A stretch of 64,000 nt of DNA from Sphingobacterium sp. UBA5670. GTDB lineage: Bacteria; Bacteroidota; Bacteroidia; Sphingobacteriales; Sphingobacteriaceae. The DNA lies in assembly GCF_002420705.1 (NCBI RefSeq), contig NZ_DIIM01000021.1:333046-397045 (forward strand), written 5' to 3'. The translations under genes and the position numbers were made by a program. The first letter of the stretch is position 1, and each line of letters starts with the position of its first letter. Below are positions 26,057-34,911 of the stretch, one piece after another. Under the pieces are notes generated by a model that had not been told where the DNA came from, did not search any database, and saw nothing but the letters and a program-made list of their open reading frames with translations.

Positions 26057-26923
26057 ATGAATAGAAAAAATACCATTCCTATTATTGATAGTTGTAGTAT
26101 TGATCTCAATAACAAAACAACGATTCATATAGATGATCTAAAAGAATATATCATCAAGCATCAGGATATGGTGTTTCCTCACAAACATAATTTTTTCCAT
26201 TTTGTACTATTCATCAAGGGCTCGGGAGAACACATTATCGATTTCAATCATTACAACATTGAACCTTATCAAATCTACTTTATGGTTCCGGGACAAGTCC
26301 ATACCTGGAACTTTATAGGTGATGAAGAGGGCTATGTTGTCAATTTTTCCATTGATTATTTTCAGTCCTTTCTTTTGCGGACCGATTATTTGGAGCGCTT
26401 TAGCTTCTTGCAAGGTAAAATTGAACACTTAATTTTTGTGATTGCTGAGCAATTTCGAAATCAGTCGATCACTATTCTTGAACAGATTTTAGCGGCTAAG
26501 ACAGCGGGGCTATCAGAAGATTACATCCGTACGCTTCTGCTCCAGTTTATATTATATATATCCATTTCAACCGAAAAAGATCATCAAGAGCACGGTACGC
26601 CATATAATCACAAAATATTCAATAGTTTTCAGCAATTGGTTGAACAGCAATTCAAGTCTACCAAATTGCCCAGTGTTTATGCAGATCAGTTATTTATTAC
26701 GCCTAATCACCTGAATGCGATCTGCAAATCCTACATCGGACAATCAGCCGGTGAAATTATACGAAACCGGATTGTACTCGAAGCGAAGCGACTATTGGTT
26801 AATCGAAATTTAAATATCAATGAGATTGCAGATGAGCTGCAATTCAATGACAACTCATACTTTACTAAATTTTTCAAAAAATCCGCTGGGCTCACACCAG
26901 AAGAGTTCAGAAAACAACTATAA
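26057..26923 (+). CDS. AraC family transcriptional regulator
   Basis: A 288-residue regulator with an N-terminal cupin-like sensing domain (HKHNFFHFVLFIKGSGEHIIDF and YFMVPGQVHTWNF) and a C-terminal pair of AraC helix-turn-helices (about 195-288), including LFITPNHLNAICK and the signature NLNINEIADELQFNDNSYFTKFFKKSAGLTPEEFRK (two segments). The ligand is unknown. The DUF983 gene starts 2 bp after its stop, so it is a likely partner. Confidence 0.92.
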   Translation: MNRKNTIPIIDSCSIDLNNKTTIHIDDLKEYIIKHQDMVFPHKHNFFHFVLFIKGSGEHIIDFNHYNIEPYQIYFMVPGQVHTWNFIGDEEGYVVNFSIDYFQSFLLRTDYLERFSFLQGKIEHLIFVIAEQFRNQSITILEQILAAKTAGLSEDYIRTLLLQFILYISISTEKDHQEHGTPYNHKIFNSFQQLVEQQFKSTKLPSVYADQLFITPNHLNAICKSYIGQSAGEIIRNRIVLEAKRLLVNRNLNINEIADELQFNDNSYFTKFFKKSAGLTPEEFRKQL

Positions 26924-26925
26924 CT

Positions 26926-27351
26926 ATGGAAGAGGTTAAATACGAATTATCTGAATTTAAAGCCGCATGGCAGGCAAAATGTCCAAGATGCAGAATCGGC
27001 CATGTATACAAAGGCCCTGCTTATGGTCTTAAAGTACAAAAAATGAATAGCCATTGCGAATACTGTGGACTTCGTTATGAACGTGAGCCAGGTTATTTTT
27101 ATGGTGCCATGTATGTTACCTATGCGTTTTCCATTGCAGAGATGGTTGCTGCTTGTATGGCAACCTATATCCTGACAGGGAACGATTCTTCTTTCATACT
27201 TTATGCGACAGTTGCCATTATGAGCGTTGTTTTAATGTCTCCGTTCAACTATCGTTATTCCCGCATAATTCTGATGTATTGGTTAACACCGGGCCTGAGA
27301 TATGATCCAAATGTCAAAAAAAAGGAAGTTGATGTGAAAGCTTCAGCATAA
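26926..27351 (+). CDS. DUF983 membrane protein
   Basis: A 141-residue protein with a zinc-ribbon-like pair (CPRCRIG near 19-25 and CEYCGL near 45-50), then the DUF983 signature YEREPGYFYGAMYVTYAFS and two TM helices (about 70-118). Function unknown; some members sit near cytochrome oxidase genes, which is not the case here. It is coupled to the AraC gene (2-bp gap); the cysteine desulfurase gene follows after 26 bp. Confidence 0.85.
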   Translation: MEEVKYELSEFKAAWQAKCPRCRIGHVYKGPAYGLKVQKMNSHCEYCGLRYEREPGYFYGAMYVTYAFSIAEMVAACMATYILTGNDSSFILYATVAIMSVVLMSPFNYRYSRIILMYWLTPGLRYDPNVKKKEVDVKASA

Positions 27352-27377
27352 ACACCATTATCCTTATCTTTATCCGA

Positions 27378-28556
27378 ATGAAGGAGATCATTTATTTGGA
27401 CAATAACGCAACAACCCGAGTTTTGGATGAAGTGTGGAATGACATGACTCCCTACTTCATCCAGAATTATGCGAATGCATCGAGCGTCTATCATCATATG
27501 GGACGTGAAGCCAATGCGGCTATCCAATCAGCCAGAACACAAATCGCAGATGCCCTGAACTGCTCATCAAAAGAAATTTTTTTCAATTCCGGAGCCACAG
27601 AAAGTATTAATACTGTAATCTGCGGCATATTTGACAGGTATCACTCGAAAGGCAATCATATCATCACCGTTTCAACAGAACATAAGGCTGTGCTCAGTTG
27701 CTGTGAACAATTGACAAAAAAAGGAGCGCAAATCACATACCTCCCTGTCGATACGAAAGGAGCCATCGATATCGATGACTTAAAAAACGCCATTACTGCG
27801 CAGACTATACTCGTCTGCATCATGGCTGCAAACAACGAGACCGGTATATGTGCATCTATAGCACAGATTGCTGCTATCTGTTCAGAAAAAGACATCTTAT
27901 TCTTCTGTGATGCAACACAGGCTGTCGGGAAAATCGACATTGATCTGAAAAAGATCCCCATAGACCTACTATGCCTGAGCGCCCATAAACTCCATGGGCC
28001 AAAGGGAGTCGGCGCACTCTACATCCGTCGAAAATCAAAACCGATTCAAATCGCCTCCCTGATTGTAGGCGGAGGACAGGAAAATGGATTCAGAGGCGGT
28101 ACATATAACGTTCCTGCAATTGTTGGCTTTGGAAAAGCCATTTCCCTGATTAACCCAGCGGCTTACACGACCGTCCGGCAGAATCGTGATTTATTGGAGG
28201 AAATTTTAGGTAGTATTCCTGAAATCATCATTCATGGGAAGAACTGTACACGATTGCCCAATACCAGCTACATCAGCTTTAAACATGTGCTTGCAAGTGA
28301 AATAATGACTGCCTGCCCTACCTTGGCACTTTCGTCAGGTGCGGCCTGTGTAACAGGCTCCAGGGAGGCCTCACATGTCCTGCTCGCGATGGGCGTACCC
28401 AAAGAACATGCACTCGCTGCAATCCGTTTCAGCCTCAGTATCCTGACTACACAAGAAGAGATCATTCAAGCTGCGCAACTCATCAAAGAGGCTGTAAAAA
28501 GAATACGCGATCAATCGCCAATATGGCAGCTCTTCCAAGCCGGCCTGATCGACTAA
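27378..28556 (+). CDS. Cysteine desulfurase (NifS/IscS-like)
   Basis: A PLP enzyme that removes sulfur from cysteine to supply Fe-S cluster or tRNA thiolation pathways. Landmarks in 392 residues are YLDNNATTRV at the N-terminus, SGATESIN, the internal aldimine Lys in CLSAHKLHGPKGVGALYIR, GGGQENGFRGGTYN, and the persulfide Cys in the ALSSGAACVTG loop. The long mobile loop points to the group I (IscS/NifS) type. The next gene on this strand is an A-type Fe-S carrier with its own -7 element. Confidence 0.93.
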   Translation: MKEIIYLDNNATTRVLDEVWNDMTPYFIQNYANASSVYHHMGREANAAIQSARTQIADALNCSSKEIFFNSGATESINTVICGIFDRYHSKGNHIITVSTEHKAVLSCCEQLTKKGAQITYLPVDTKGAIDIDDLKNAITAQTILVCIMAANNETGICASIAQIAAICSEKDILFFCDATQAVGKIDIDLKKIPIDLLCLSAHKLHGPKGVGALYIRRKSKPIQIASLIVGGGQENGFRGGTYNVPAIVGFGKAISLINPAAYTTVRQNRDLLEEILGSIPEIIIHGKNCTRLPNTSYISFKHVLASEIMTACPTLALSSGAACVTGSREASHVLLAMGVPKEHALAAIRFSLSILTTQEEIIQAAQLIKEAVKRIRDQSPIWQLFQAGLID

Positions 28557-28608
28557 TTTATGACATTCTAAAAACTTTATAAGAGACAAAATATAACAAG
28601 ATTGTATG

Positions 28609-28616
28609 TATCTTTG
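28609..28616 (+). promoter_or_regulatory. -7 element of the Fe-S carrier gene
   Basis: TATCTTTG matches TAnnTTTG, 21 bp before ATG 28638. It lies inside the longer open frame from 28602, which argues for the downstream start. No good -33 element. Confidence 0.5.
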
Positions 28617-28637
28617 TTCTATACAAAGGATAATACT

Positions 28638-28964
28638 ATGATTACAGTTACTGACAAAGCAAAAACTCGTATCGAGGAAATCATGAAGGATGAGCAATAT
28701 GACAGCAATTACTTTGTGCGTGTTGCTGTAGAAAGTGGCGGTTGTTCGGGATTGAGTTATAAGCTAAATTTCGATAATGAAGAAAAAAAAGGTGATCAAT
28801 TTTTCGAAGATAAAGGTGTAAAAGTCTGTTTGGATATCAAATCATTTTTGTACCTAGCGGGTACCGAACTTGATTATTCAGATGGTTTGAACGGAAAAGG
28901 ATTTGAATTTCACAATCCGAATGCAAGCCGTACCTGTGCTTGCGGCGAAAGTTTCTCCGTCTAG
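28638..28964 (+). CDS. A-type iron-sulfur cluster carrier (IscA/SufA/ErpA-like)
   Basis: A 108-residue Fe-S scaffold/carrier. The three conserved Cys are in ESGGCSGLSY and the C-terminal TCACGESFSV. It transfers clusters to apo-proteins, working downstream of a cysteine desulfurase such as the one encoded just upstream. The frame extends up to 28602, but that extension covers the -7 element, and the family start M-I-T-V-T-D matches 28638. Confidence 0.93.
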   Translation: MITVTDKAKTRIEEIMKDEQYDSNYFVRVAVESGGCSGLSYKLNFDNEEKKGDQFFEDKGVKVCLDIKSFLYLAGTELDYSDGLNGKGFEFHNPNASRTCACGESFSV

Positions 28965-28989
28965 TCATCCGCTTCGATCCACCATAAGC

Positions 28990-29021
28990 AAAAGAGCCTT
29001 GAAATATTTCAAGGCTCTTTT
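28990..29021. terminator. Perfectly palindromic terminator
   Basis: A 32-bp perfect palindrome, AAAAGAGCCTTGAAAT and its complement, 25 bp after the Fe-S carrier stop. Confidence 0.85.
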
Positions 29022-29180
29022 GGTAAGTAACCAAACACTTTTGGTTGCACCAACAAATTATTAGTTTTATAATAAAATATTGACCTATCTTCATTTTCTT
29101 AGAATTTTTTTATTTTTTCAACTTTTTAATGGATAAATATTAAAAATCACAACCAAACAGATTAACCAATGATATTTTCA

Positions 29181-29188
29181 TACTTTTG
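29181..29188 (+). promoter_or_regulatory. Possible -7 element of asnA
   Basis: TACTTTTG matches TAnnTTTG and would give a leader of about 65 nt before ATG 29258. No clear -33 element. Confidence 0.4.
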
Positions 29189-29257
29189 TATCAAATAACT
29201 GAATAAAAAATAAAAACTAGGCGTATCAATCTGCGCATGGTATTTCATTTAACTCAT

Positions 29258-30265
29258 ATGGAGGGAAGAAAACTTTTAAATACCGAAGTTGCTATCAGCT
29301 TCGTTAAAGATACATTTGTCCAAGAACTAAAGAAATCTTTAAATCTAATTCCGATCTCGTCGCCTTTGGTGGTTTTGGACGGTACTGGATTAAATGATGA
29401 CTTAAATGGAATTGAGCGTCCAGTATCATTTCCGATTAAATCATTGAATGAAAAAAGAGCTGTCGTGGTACATTCATTGGCCAAATGGAAAAGAGTCCGT
29501 TTAAAAGAGCTTGAAATGCTGCCAGGTGAAGGCATCGTCACAGACATGAAGGCCCTCCGCCCTGATGAAGATTATACCCCGATTCATTCCATCTACGTAG
29601 ACCAATGGGATTGGGAAAAGGCCATCGGAAAGGATCAGCGTAATTTGGCCCTGCTAAAGGAAACCGTATTAAAAATTTACGATGCGCTACGATTTACAGA
29701 ACGACAGGTTGAAAGCAAGTATCCACAGATAAAAGCGATTCTACCCGAAACCATTACATTCATATCGGCTGAAGAACTACTTCAAAAATATCCTAATCTA
29801 AATGCTAAAGAGCGTGAAAATGCGATCACAAAAGAATATGGAGCCGTATTTCTATATGGTATTGGAGGGGCACTCAGCAATGGTGTTGCACACGATGGGC
29901 GTGCCGCAGACTACGATGATTGGAGTACAGCAAATGAGACTGGCCACAAAGGACTCAATGGTGATATCTTGGTATGGAACCCAATTTTAAATTCAGCTTT
30001 TGAACTTTCATCCATGGGGATCCGTGTCGACAAAACGGCTTTGGCACATCAAATGGAAATTAGAAATTGCACAGAAAAGTCCAAACTGACTTTCCATAGC
30101 ATGCTGCTTAATGACCAGTTGCCAGAATCTATGGGCGGTGGAATCGGACAATCACGTGTATGTATGTTTATGCTTAAAAAACAACATATTGGAGAGGTGC
30201 AAGTCAGTATCTGGGAAGAAGATAAAAAAGAGACATTAAGACAAGAAGGTATTGATATTTTATAA
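29258..30265 (+). CDS. asnA: Aspartate--ammonia ligase
   Basis: AsnA makes asparagine from aspartate, ammonia and ATP; it resembles class II tRNA synthetases. The match to E. coli AsnA is clear: EVAISFVKDTF, VVHSLAKWKR, MKALRPDEDYTPIHSIYVDQWDWE (two segments), GAVFLYGIGGALSNG, YDDWSTANETGHKGLNGDI (one segment), WNPILNSAFELSSMGIRVD and GGGIGQSRVCMFML. The frame is open from 29237, but ATG 29258 places SFVK at residue 14, as in the E. coli enzyme. A terminator follows. Confidence 0.95.
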   Translation: MEGRKLLNTEVAISFVKDTFVQELKKSLNLIPISSPLVVLDGTGLNDDLNGIERPVSFPIKSLNEKRAVVVHSLAKWKRVRLKELEMLPGEGIVTDMKALRPDEDYTPIHSIYVDQWDWEKAIGKDQRNLALLKETVLKIYDALRFTERQVESKYPQIKAILPETITFISAEELLQKYPNLNAKERENAITKEYGAVFLYGIGGALSNGVAHDGRAADYDDWSTANETGHKGLNGDILVWNPILNSAFELSSMGIRVDKTALAHQMEIRNCTEKSKLTFHSMLLNDQLPESMGGGIGQSRVCMFMLKKQHIGEVQVSIWEEDKKETLRQEGIDIL

Positions 30266-30336
30266 AACAATACTTATAGAGAATTAACGACGCGGTAACA
30301 ATACGGCGTTGTTCAGTATATCGATATAAATCAAGG

Positions 30337-30377
30337 CAAGGTAATCATCTTTTATAGACTGATTACCTTGTTTTTTT
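30337..30377 (+). terminator. Terminator after asnA
   Basis: An 11-bp perfect stem CAAGGTAATCA / TGATTACCTTG with a 12-nt loop, followed by seven T. Confidence 0.85.
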
Positions 30378-30451
30378 GAACATAAAATGCCTAAAAAATT
30401 TTCATTCGAGTTTGTTCCTTTCAAAATAGCGGTATTTTGTATTTTTGCTAA

Positions 30452-31756
30452 ATGCAGCTAGAAGCTATTTTAAATAAATTAGGTATCTCATCCTTAAATG
30501 AGATGCAAGAAAAAGTAGTGGAATCGTACCAAAAAGACCATGATTTCATCTTACTTTCACCCACAGGATCTGGTAAAACCCTGGCCTTTTCATTGCTCAT
30601 TCTAGAGCAATTGAAGGAAATCGTTCGGGAGGTTCAAGTATTGATCTTAGTACCAACTCGCGAACTTGCCTTACAAATAGAACAAGTGCTCCGTAAGGTG
30701 GCCACAGGCCACAAAGTCACCTGTGCCTATGGCGGTCATAGTACCCGTATCGAAAAAAATGAATTCAAAGATGCTCCAGGAATTATTATAGGAACTCCAG
30801 GACGTATAAAACAACATATCGAAGAAGGAAATTTTGATCCGTCCCATATCCACACCCTCGTGTTAGACGAATTTGATAAATCGTTGGAACTGGGATTTCA
30901 GCAACAAATGGATTTCATTATTCGACATATACCAACCCTCAGATCGCGGATATTGACTTCTGCAACGATGATGGATGCAATCCCACCGTTTACACAGATA
31001 GAGGAGCCTATTCTTGTTGATTTCCTGAATGATTCACAGAATATACCCCACATTACAATTAAAAAAGTAGTTGCCCCTGTTCAAAAGAAATTGGAGGCAT
31101 TACTAAAACTCATCTGCAAGATCGGGACGAAAAAAATGATTATCTTCTGTAATCATCGTGATGCAGTCGATCACATCAGCGAACTACTGGACAATCGCAA
31201 TATTATCCACGACACCTTTCATGGCGGACTAGAACAACAGGATCGCGAACTGGCACTTCTCAAATTCCGAAACCATTCTAACAATGTACTGATCACAACA
31301 GACCTGGCTGCAAGGGGATTAGATATTCCAGAGGTTGATGCCATTATACATTACCAGTTGCCACACAAAGAAGACGGTTTTATTCACCGCAATGGACGTA
31401 CTGCCCGTATGCAAGCGAAGGGTGATGTTTATGTTATCCTCAAACCGGAGGAAGTATATCCTTATATCCCTACAGAAATACCTGAAGAGGAATTTCCTGA
31501 ATTCTATGACCTCCCTGAAAATTCACCTTTTGCAACACTTTATGTTAGTGCTGGACGAAAAGATAAAGTCAATAAAATTGACATCGTAGGTTTTCTCCTG
31601 CATTTGGAAGGTATTGAAAAAGAAGACATTGGCATAATAGAAGTGAAAGATAAGGTCGCTTATGTTGCCGTTAAAAGAAAGCTTGCTTCCGTTATTATCA
31701 ATAAGGCTAGTGGGCAAAAAATCAAAGGCCGCAAAGTAAAAATAGGGCGTACCTAA
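30452..31756 (+). CDS. DEAD-box-family RNA helicase with DEFD motif II
   Basis: A 434-residue SF2 helicase. Motif I is SPTGSGKT (36-43), Ia PTRELA, Ib GTPGR, motif II VLDEFD (DEFD at 139-142 rather than DEAD), III TSATM, V TDLAARGLDI and VI HRNGRTARM. The C-terminal domain (about 355-434) is a small RNA-binding extension like the DbpA domain, ending in a basic tail (KGRKVKIGRT). Likely roles are RNA remodelling or ribosome assembly. A TATTTTTG -7-like element lies at 30440-30447, very close to the ATG. Confidence 0.9.
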   Translation: MQLEAILNKLGISSLNEMQEKVVESYQKDHDFILLSPTGSGKTLAFSLLILEQLKEIVREVQVLILVPTRELALQIEQVLRKVATGHKVTCAYGGHSTRIEKNEFKDAPGIIIGTPGRIKQHIEEGNFDPSHIHTLVLDEFDKSLELGFQQQMDFIIRHIPTLRSRILTSATMMDAIPPFTQIEEPILVDFLNDSQNIPHITIKKVVAPVQKKLEALLKLICKIGTKKMIIFCNHRDAVDHISELLDNRNIIHDTFHGGLEQQDRELALLKFRNHSNNVLITTDLAARGLDIPEVDAIIHYQLPHKEDGFIHRNGRTARMQAKGDVYVILKPEEVYPYIPTEIPEEEFPEFYDLPENSPFATLYVSAGRKDKVNKIDIVGFLLHLEGIEKEDIGIIEVKDKVAYVAVKRKLASVIINKASGQKIKGRKVKIGRT

Positions 31757-31899
31757 TTGCTATTCCATCACTTCGATGAATAGTTTAAAACTTACTGCGC
31801 ACAGTTGAAGCCAAAATTTATCATAAAAATGCCCAGTTTAACCAGGTCCCTTATTAACCAAAAATTAAGGCCGATTACTACAATAACGGAAATATTACA

Positions 31900-31938
31900 G
31901 GGGGGGGTAACAGGGGTATAACAGGGAGGTAGCTGGGG
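31900..31938 (+). repeat. G-rich tract with G-quadruplex potential
   Basis: Four G-runs in 39 bases: eight G at 31900-31907, four at 31913-31916, three at 31924-31926 and four at 31935-31938, with loops of 5, 7 and 8 nt. The G-runs are separated by TAACA/TATAACA spacers, giving a degenerate short repeat. This stands out in an AT-rich region. Confidence 0.6.
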
Positions 31939-32073
31939 TAACCCCTTGTTAATACCGTGTAAAAGTGGCGTTAACCCACTCCTAATATATAATATGGTGT
32001 CAATTTGGCCATAAATTAAATGCCAGCAATGCACAACATAGGAAAGAAACAATTATGGTAATCTGATCAAGTG

Positions 32074-32085
32074 ATCCGATCGGAT
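32074..32085. repeat. 12-bp perfect palindrome
   Basis: ATCCGATCGGAT is a perfect palindrome. It could be a protein-binding site; it is too short to form a stable RNA hairpin. Confidence 0.35.
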
Positions 32086-32135
32086 ATGGTTAACGGGAAA
32101 CAGGAGGCTATCTGCTAATTTGGAATGCAATCTTA

Positions 32136-32183
32136 TTGCCAAGTAAGCCTTCATCATGATGTATAGAAAGGCTTACCTGGCAA
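32136..32183. repeat. 16-bp stem-loop downstream of mqnA
   Basis: TTGCCAAGTAAGCCTT and AAGGCTTACCTGGCAA pair over 16 positions (one mismatch, a G-T wobble on the minus strand) around a 16-nt loop. It lies 64 bp beyond the mqnA stop. No T-run follows on either strand, so it is not a standard terminator. It could protect the 3' end of the mqn mRNA. Confidence 0.6.
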
Positions 32184-32247
32184 ATCTGATTTAAGAATGT
32201 CTATGTTAGAATAGAAGACTGATCTGGGGTCAGTCATGGAATATAGA

Positions 32248-32976
32248 TTAATCCAATTCTTTTAAGTAGCGAAGATACAATTGTACAGCTTCACGCTTTT
32301 TATCTGTTAAATGGAAATTCAGATGCTGCGTCAGATATTTGGTATAATCAAAACCTTCGAACTCTGGGAGGCCGACAATAACATCGGTTGCATGTTCGAC
32401 ACCGTACGCTAAAGCTTCATTAAATTGCTCCACAAAAGAGTCCGGTAGCTTTTTATTACTTACCCAAAGCGCAAAAGCGAAGGGCAATCCTGTAAAATTA
32501 AACCACTCTTTTCCCAAATCATAGACATAAGGAACTGCGTTCTTTTTGCCAAAGGTGCGATCTCCAATTAAAACGTAAGCATCTGGCTCAACGGATTCGT
32601 CAGTGACCAATTCCACTTCTTTTTTCCAATAGTTCTTAATCAGGACGCGGGCTAGTCCATTTGAAGTGCGCGACTGTTTATCGAGACGTAATGTTTTCAC
32701 CTCTTCAATAGGTTTATTGGCAAAAATAAAAACAGAATCGACGGCACCTTCTGTACCAATGCAAAAATCTGTATTGATGTAATATTCGGGAAGACTCAAT
32801 AAGGCAGCTGTAGGAATAATACCAATATCAGCTTGATCATCGATTACTTTTTGCGCACATGCACTCGGATAATCAACGCTCAAGTCGATTTGTTCCATTA
32901 CTTTCGATTTACGTATTCCATTCAAAAATGGATAAGTATTTGTATACGATACGGCAGAAACTCTAATTTTATTCAT
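32248..32976 (-). CDS. mqnA: Chorismate dehydratase, menaquinone futalosine pathway
   Basis: MqnA dehydrates chorismate to 3-enolpyruvyl-benzoate, the entry step of the futalosine route to menaquinone. The 242-residue protein has the periplasmic-binding-like fold of the MqnA/MqnD family: VSAVSYTNTYPFLNGI at the N-terminus, PSACAQKVIDDQADIGIIPTAAL, then SRTSNGLARVLIKNYW and YDLGKEWFNFTGLPFAFALW. MqnA is preferred over MqnD because of the early S-Y-x-N-x-x-P and its operon with mqnE. Its start overlaps the phosphatase stop by 8 bp. Confidence 0.88.
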   Translation of the reverse strand: MNKIRVSAVSYTNTYPFLNGIRKSKVMEQIDLSVDYPSACAQKVIDDQADIGIIPTAALLSLPEYYINTDFCIGTEGAVDSVFIFANKPIEEVKTLRLDKQSRTSNGLARVLIKNYWKKEVELVTDESVEPDAYVLIGDRTFGKKNAVPYVYDLGKEWFNFTGLPFAFALWVSNKKLPDSFVEQFNEALAYGVEHATDVIVGLPEFEGFDYTKYLTQHLNFHLTDKKREAVQLYLRYLKELD

Positions 32977-33595
32977 TTATCAATGCTTCTAAGTGTGTTG
33001 TATTATAATGGTCAATAATCTCAAATTGACCGTTATCATACGACAATTTATATAAAGCAGTATTTGTATGTGGGAAATCATCCATATAACGGGCATCTAG
33101 CCCGGTCATAAGACAAAGCATAATCCGTAACGCACGTCCGTGCATACAGACCAGTATATTCTTTTCGTCCGTTTGGGCAAGCATATGATCCAATGCAGCT
33201 TGCTGACGCGTCATTAACGCATTAGGAGACTCCCCATTTTCAATACTGACATCCAACTCTCCATTACGCCACGCTGCTACCAATTGTTCAAAACCAGACA
33301 GCAATTCGGGTGTTTGTTCTTTTCCTTCATAAACGCCCCAGCTTATTTCATCCAATCCAGCAAGCTGCTCCCAAGGCAAATCCAGATCAATGAATCTTTG
33401 TACAGTTTGATGGGTACGCAATAAAGTTGAAGTATATATTTTATCAAAAGGCACTGTATTGTACCGTTCAAAGAAAGCCTGTGCTTGTGCTACTCCCATT
33501 TTATTGAGCGGTGAATTAACACCTCTTCCCTGCACAATACCTTTAAGATTTAAATCAGTCTGTCCGTGTCGTATAAAATAAAATGTCTTTTTCAA
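32969..33595 (-). CDS. Histidine phosphatase family protein
   Basis: A 208-residue enzyme of the phosphoglycerate-mutase-like superfamily. The catalytic motif is FIRHGQTDLN (R9, H10, G11), with a second Arg in TSTLLRTHQT, the proton donor Glu in WGVYEGKEQTPE and the second His in CMHGRALRIML. Members dephosphorylate sugar phosphates, nucleotides or cofactor intermediates. It sits between mqnE (13-bp gap) and mqnA (8-bp overlap), so it is expressed with menaquinone synthesis; its substrate there is unknown. Confidence 0.88.
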   Translation of the reverse strand: MKKTFYFIRHGQTDLNLKGIVQGRGVNSPLNKMGVAQAQAFFERYNTVPFDKIYTSTLLRTHQTVQRFIDLDLPWEQLAGLDEISWGVYEGKEQTPELLSGFEQLVAAWRNGELDVSIENGESPNALMTRQQAALDHMLAQTDEKNILVCMHGRALRIMLCLMTGLDARYMDDFPHTNTALYKLSYDNGQFEIIDHYNTTHLEALINE

Positions 33596-33608
33596 AGTAT
33601 GAGTCTAA

Positions 33609-34808
33609 TTATGAATTAACAACGGGTAATGCGTAATAGCTTTTCTTTTGGTTACCTTGATCAAATACGAAATCCTTATAATCCGTAACCACATTATACA
33701 GCGTATCTCTTTCAATAGGATGGCGTCCAACATTCTTTATAAGCTCGACAACCTCTTGCGTGGTCATTCCTGGCTTTTGCTCTTCTGCTCCTGCCATGCT
33801 GTATATTTTTGTAGTGTCATCCAACGTTCCATCGATATCATCTACCCCAAAGGCTAAGGATAACTGCGCCGTATCTCTCGAGATCATTGCCCAATAGGCC
33901 TTGATATGATCAAAATTATCCATGTAAATTCGAGCAATAGCATAGTTCCGTAAGTCTTCAATAACGGATACTTCAGGGATATGAGACATTTGGTTCTCTT
34001 TGTTTCTAAATTTTAAAGGGATGAAGGTCTGAAAGCCACCAGTTTTATCCTGAAGCTGTCTTAAGCGTTCCATATGATCTACACGATGCCAAAACTGCTC
34101 AATATGACCGTAAAGCATCGTTGCATTTGTATGCATGCCCAACTTATGCGCCTGCTCGTGAATATCCAACCATTGTTCGGCCGTACATTTATCATGCGCG
34201 ATCTGCTCTCTTACTTCCGGATGAAAGATTTCCGCACCACCACCCGGCATAGAGTCCAAACCGCAGGATTGCAAATATTTCAATCCATCGTAATGGCTCA
34301 ATTTTGCTTTCTTGAAAATATAGTAATATTCTACGGGTGTCAGTCCTTTGATATGTAGCGCTGGCCGGTGTGCCTTACATTTACGAAAAAAATCGGCATA
34401 AAATTCAAGGTTTTGTTTGGGAACAACGCCGCCCGTAATATGAACTTCGGTAACGGCCTCATTGTCATACTTTTTCACAATGTCCATCATGCCATCGACT
34501 TCCATCTCCCAACCTTCAGCCCGTTCTTTTATTAATCTCGAATAAGAACAGAACTTACAGTCATAGACACAAACATTAGTTGGCTCGATGTGAAAATTGC
34601 GATTGAAAAAAGTATGATCACCATGACGTTTCTCACGAATATAGTTAGCAAGCACACCAAGATAGCCTAACTCACCTTTTTCATATAAAAGAACTCCTTC
34701 ATCAAAAGTGATACGCTCCTCTCGCAACACTTTCTCCGCTATATCTCTCAATTCGACAGCTAGATTTTTGTCGTTAATCAAGAAATTCAATTTATCTATT
34801 GCGTTCAT
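33609..34808 (-). CDS. mqnE: Aminodeoxyfutalosine synthase (radical SAM)
   Basis: MqnE is a radical SAM enzyme that joins 3-enolpyruvyl-benzoate with SAM to form aminodeoxyfutalosine. The 399 residues carry C80-x3-C84-x2-C87 for the 4Fe-4S cluster (NVCVYDCKFCSYSR), preceded by HGDHTFFNRNFHIEPT. ITGGVVPKQNLEFY, GLDSMPGGGAEIF, and TNATMLYGHIE are typical of the MqnE/MqnC branch. Absence of the usual MqnC start and the neighbour mqnA favour MqnE. It leads the mqnE-phosphatase-mqnA operon. Confidence 0.9.
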   Translation of the reverse strand: MNAIDKLNFLINDKNLAVELRDIAEKVLREERITFDEGVLLYEKGELGYLGVLANYIREKRHGDHTFFNRNFHIEPTNVCVYDCKFCSYSRLIKERAEGWEMEVDGMMDIVKKYDNEAVTEVHITGGVVPKQNLEFYADFFRKCKAHRPALHIKGLTPVEYYYIFKKAKLSHYDGLKYLQSCGLDSMPGGGAEIFHPEVREQIAHDKCTAEQWLDIHEQAHKLGMHTNATMLYGHIEQFWHRVDHMERLRQLQDKTGGFQTFIPLKFRNKENQMSHIPEVSVIEDLRNYAIARIYMDNFDHIKAYWAMISRDTAQLSLAFGVDDIDGTLDDTTKIYSMAGAEEQKPGMTTQEVVELIKNVGRHPIERDTLYNVVTDYKDFVFDQGNQKKSYYALPVVNS

Positions 34809-34911
34809 TAAATGTATCTCCTATCTTAAATCAAATGTACCGAAAAGGCAACAAAAGTTATAATAAAAAATGTGACAACAACTAATTTGACAAAGCTCTT
34901 AAAAAAGGAAC

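Larger units (their letters stand above)
31757..32247. other. 491-bp structured intergenic region
   Basis: No convincing gene. It holds a G-rich tract, a 12-bp palindrome and a long stem-loop, listed separately. An 86-codon minus-strand frame across the G tract (31792-32052) has low-complexity composition and no family resemblance. A plus-strand stretch reading like peptide (ADYYNNGNITGGG) is short and interrupted. Confidence 0.5.

Noticed and set aside
29028..29046. AACCAAA/TTTGGTT hairpin upstream of asnA, considered as an attenuator
   Set aside because: A weak AT-rich stem without a T-run, and located upstream of the likely asnA promoter.
31792..32052. 86-codon minus-strand frame over the G-rich tract
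   Set aside because: Proline/leucine-rich translation of the G-runs, no recognisable motif, no promoter.
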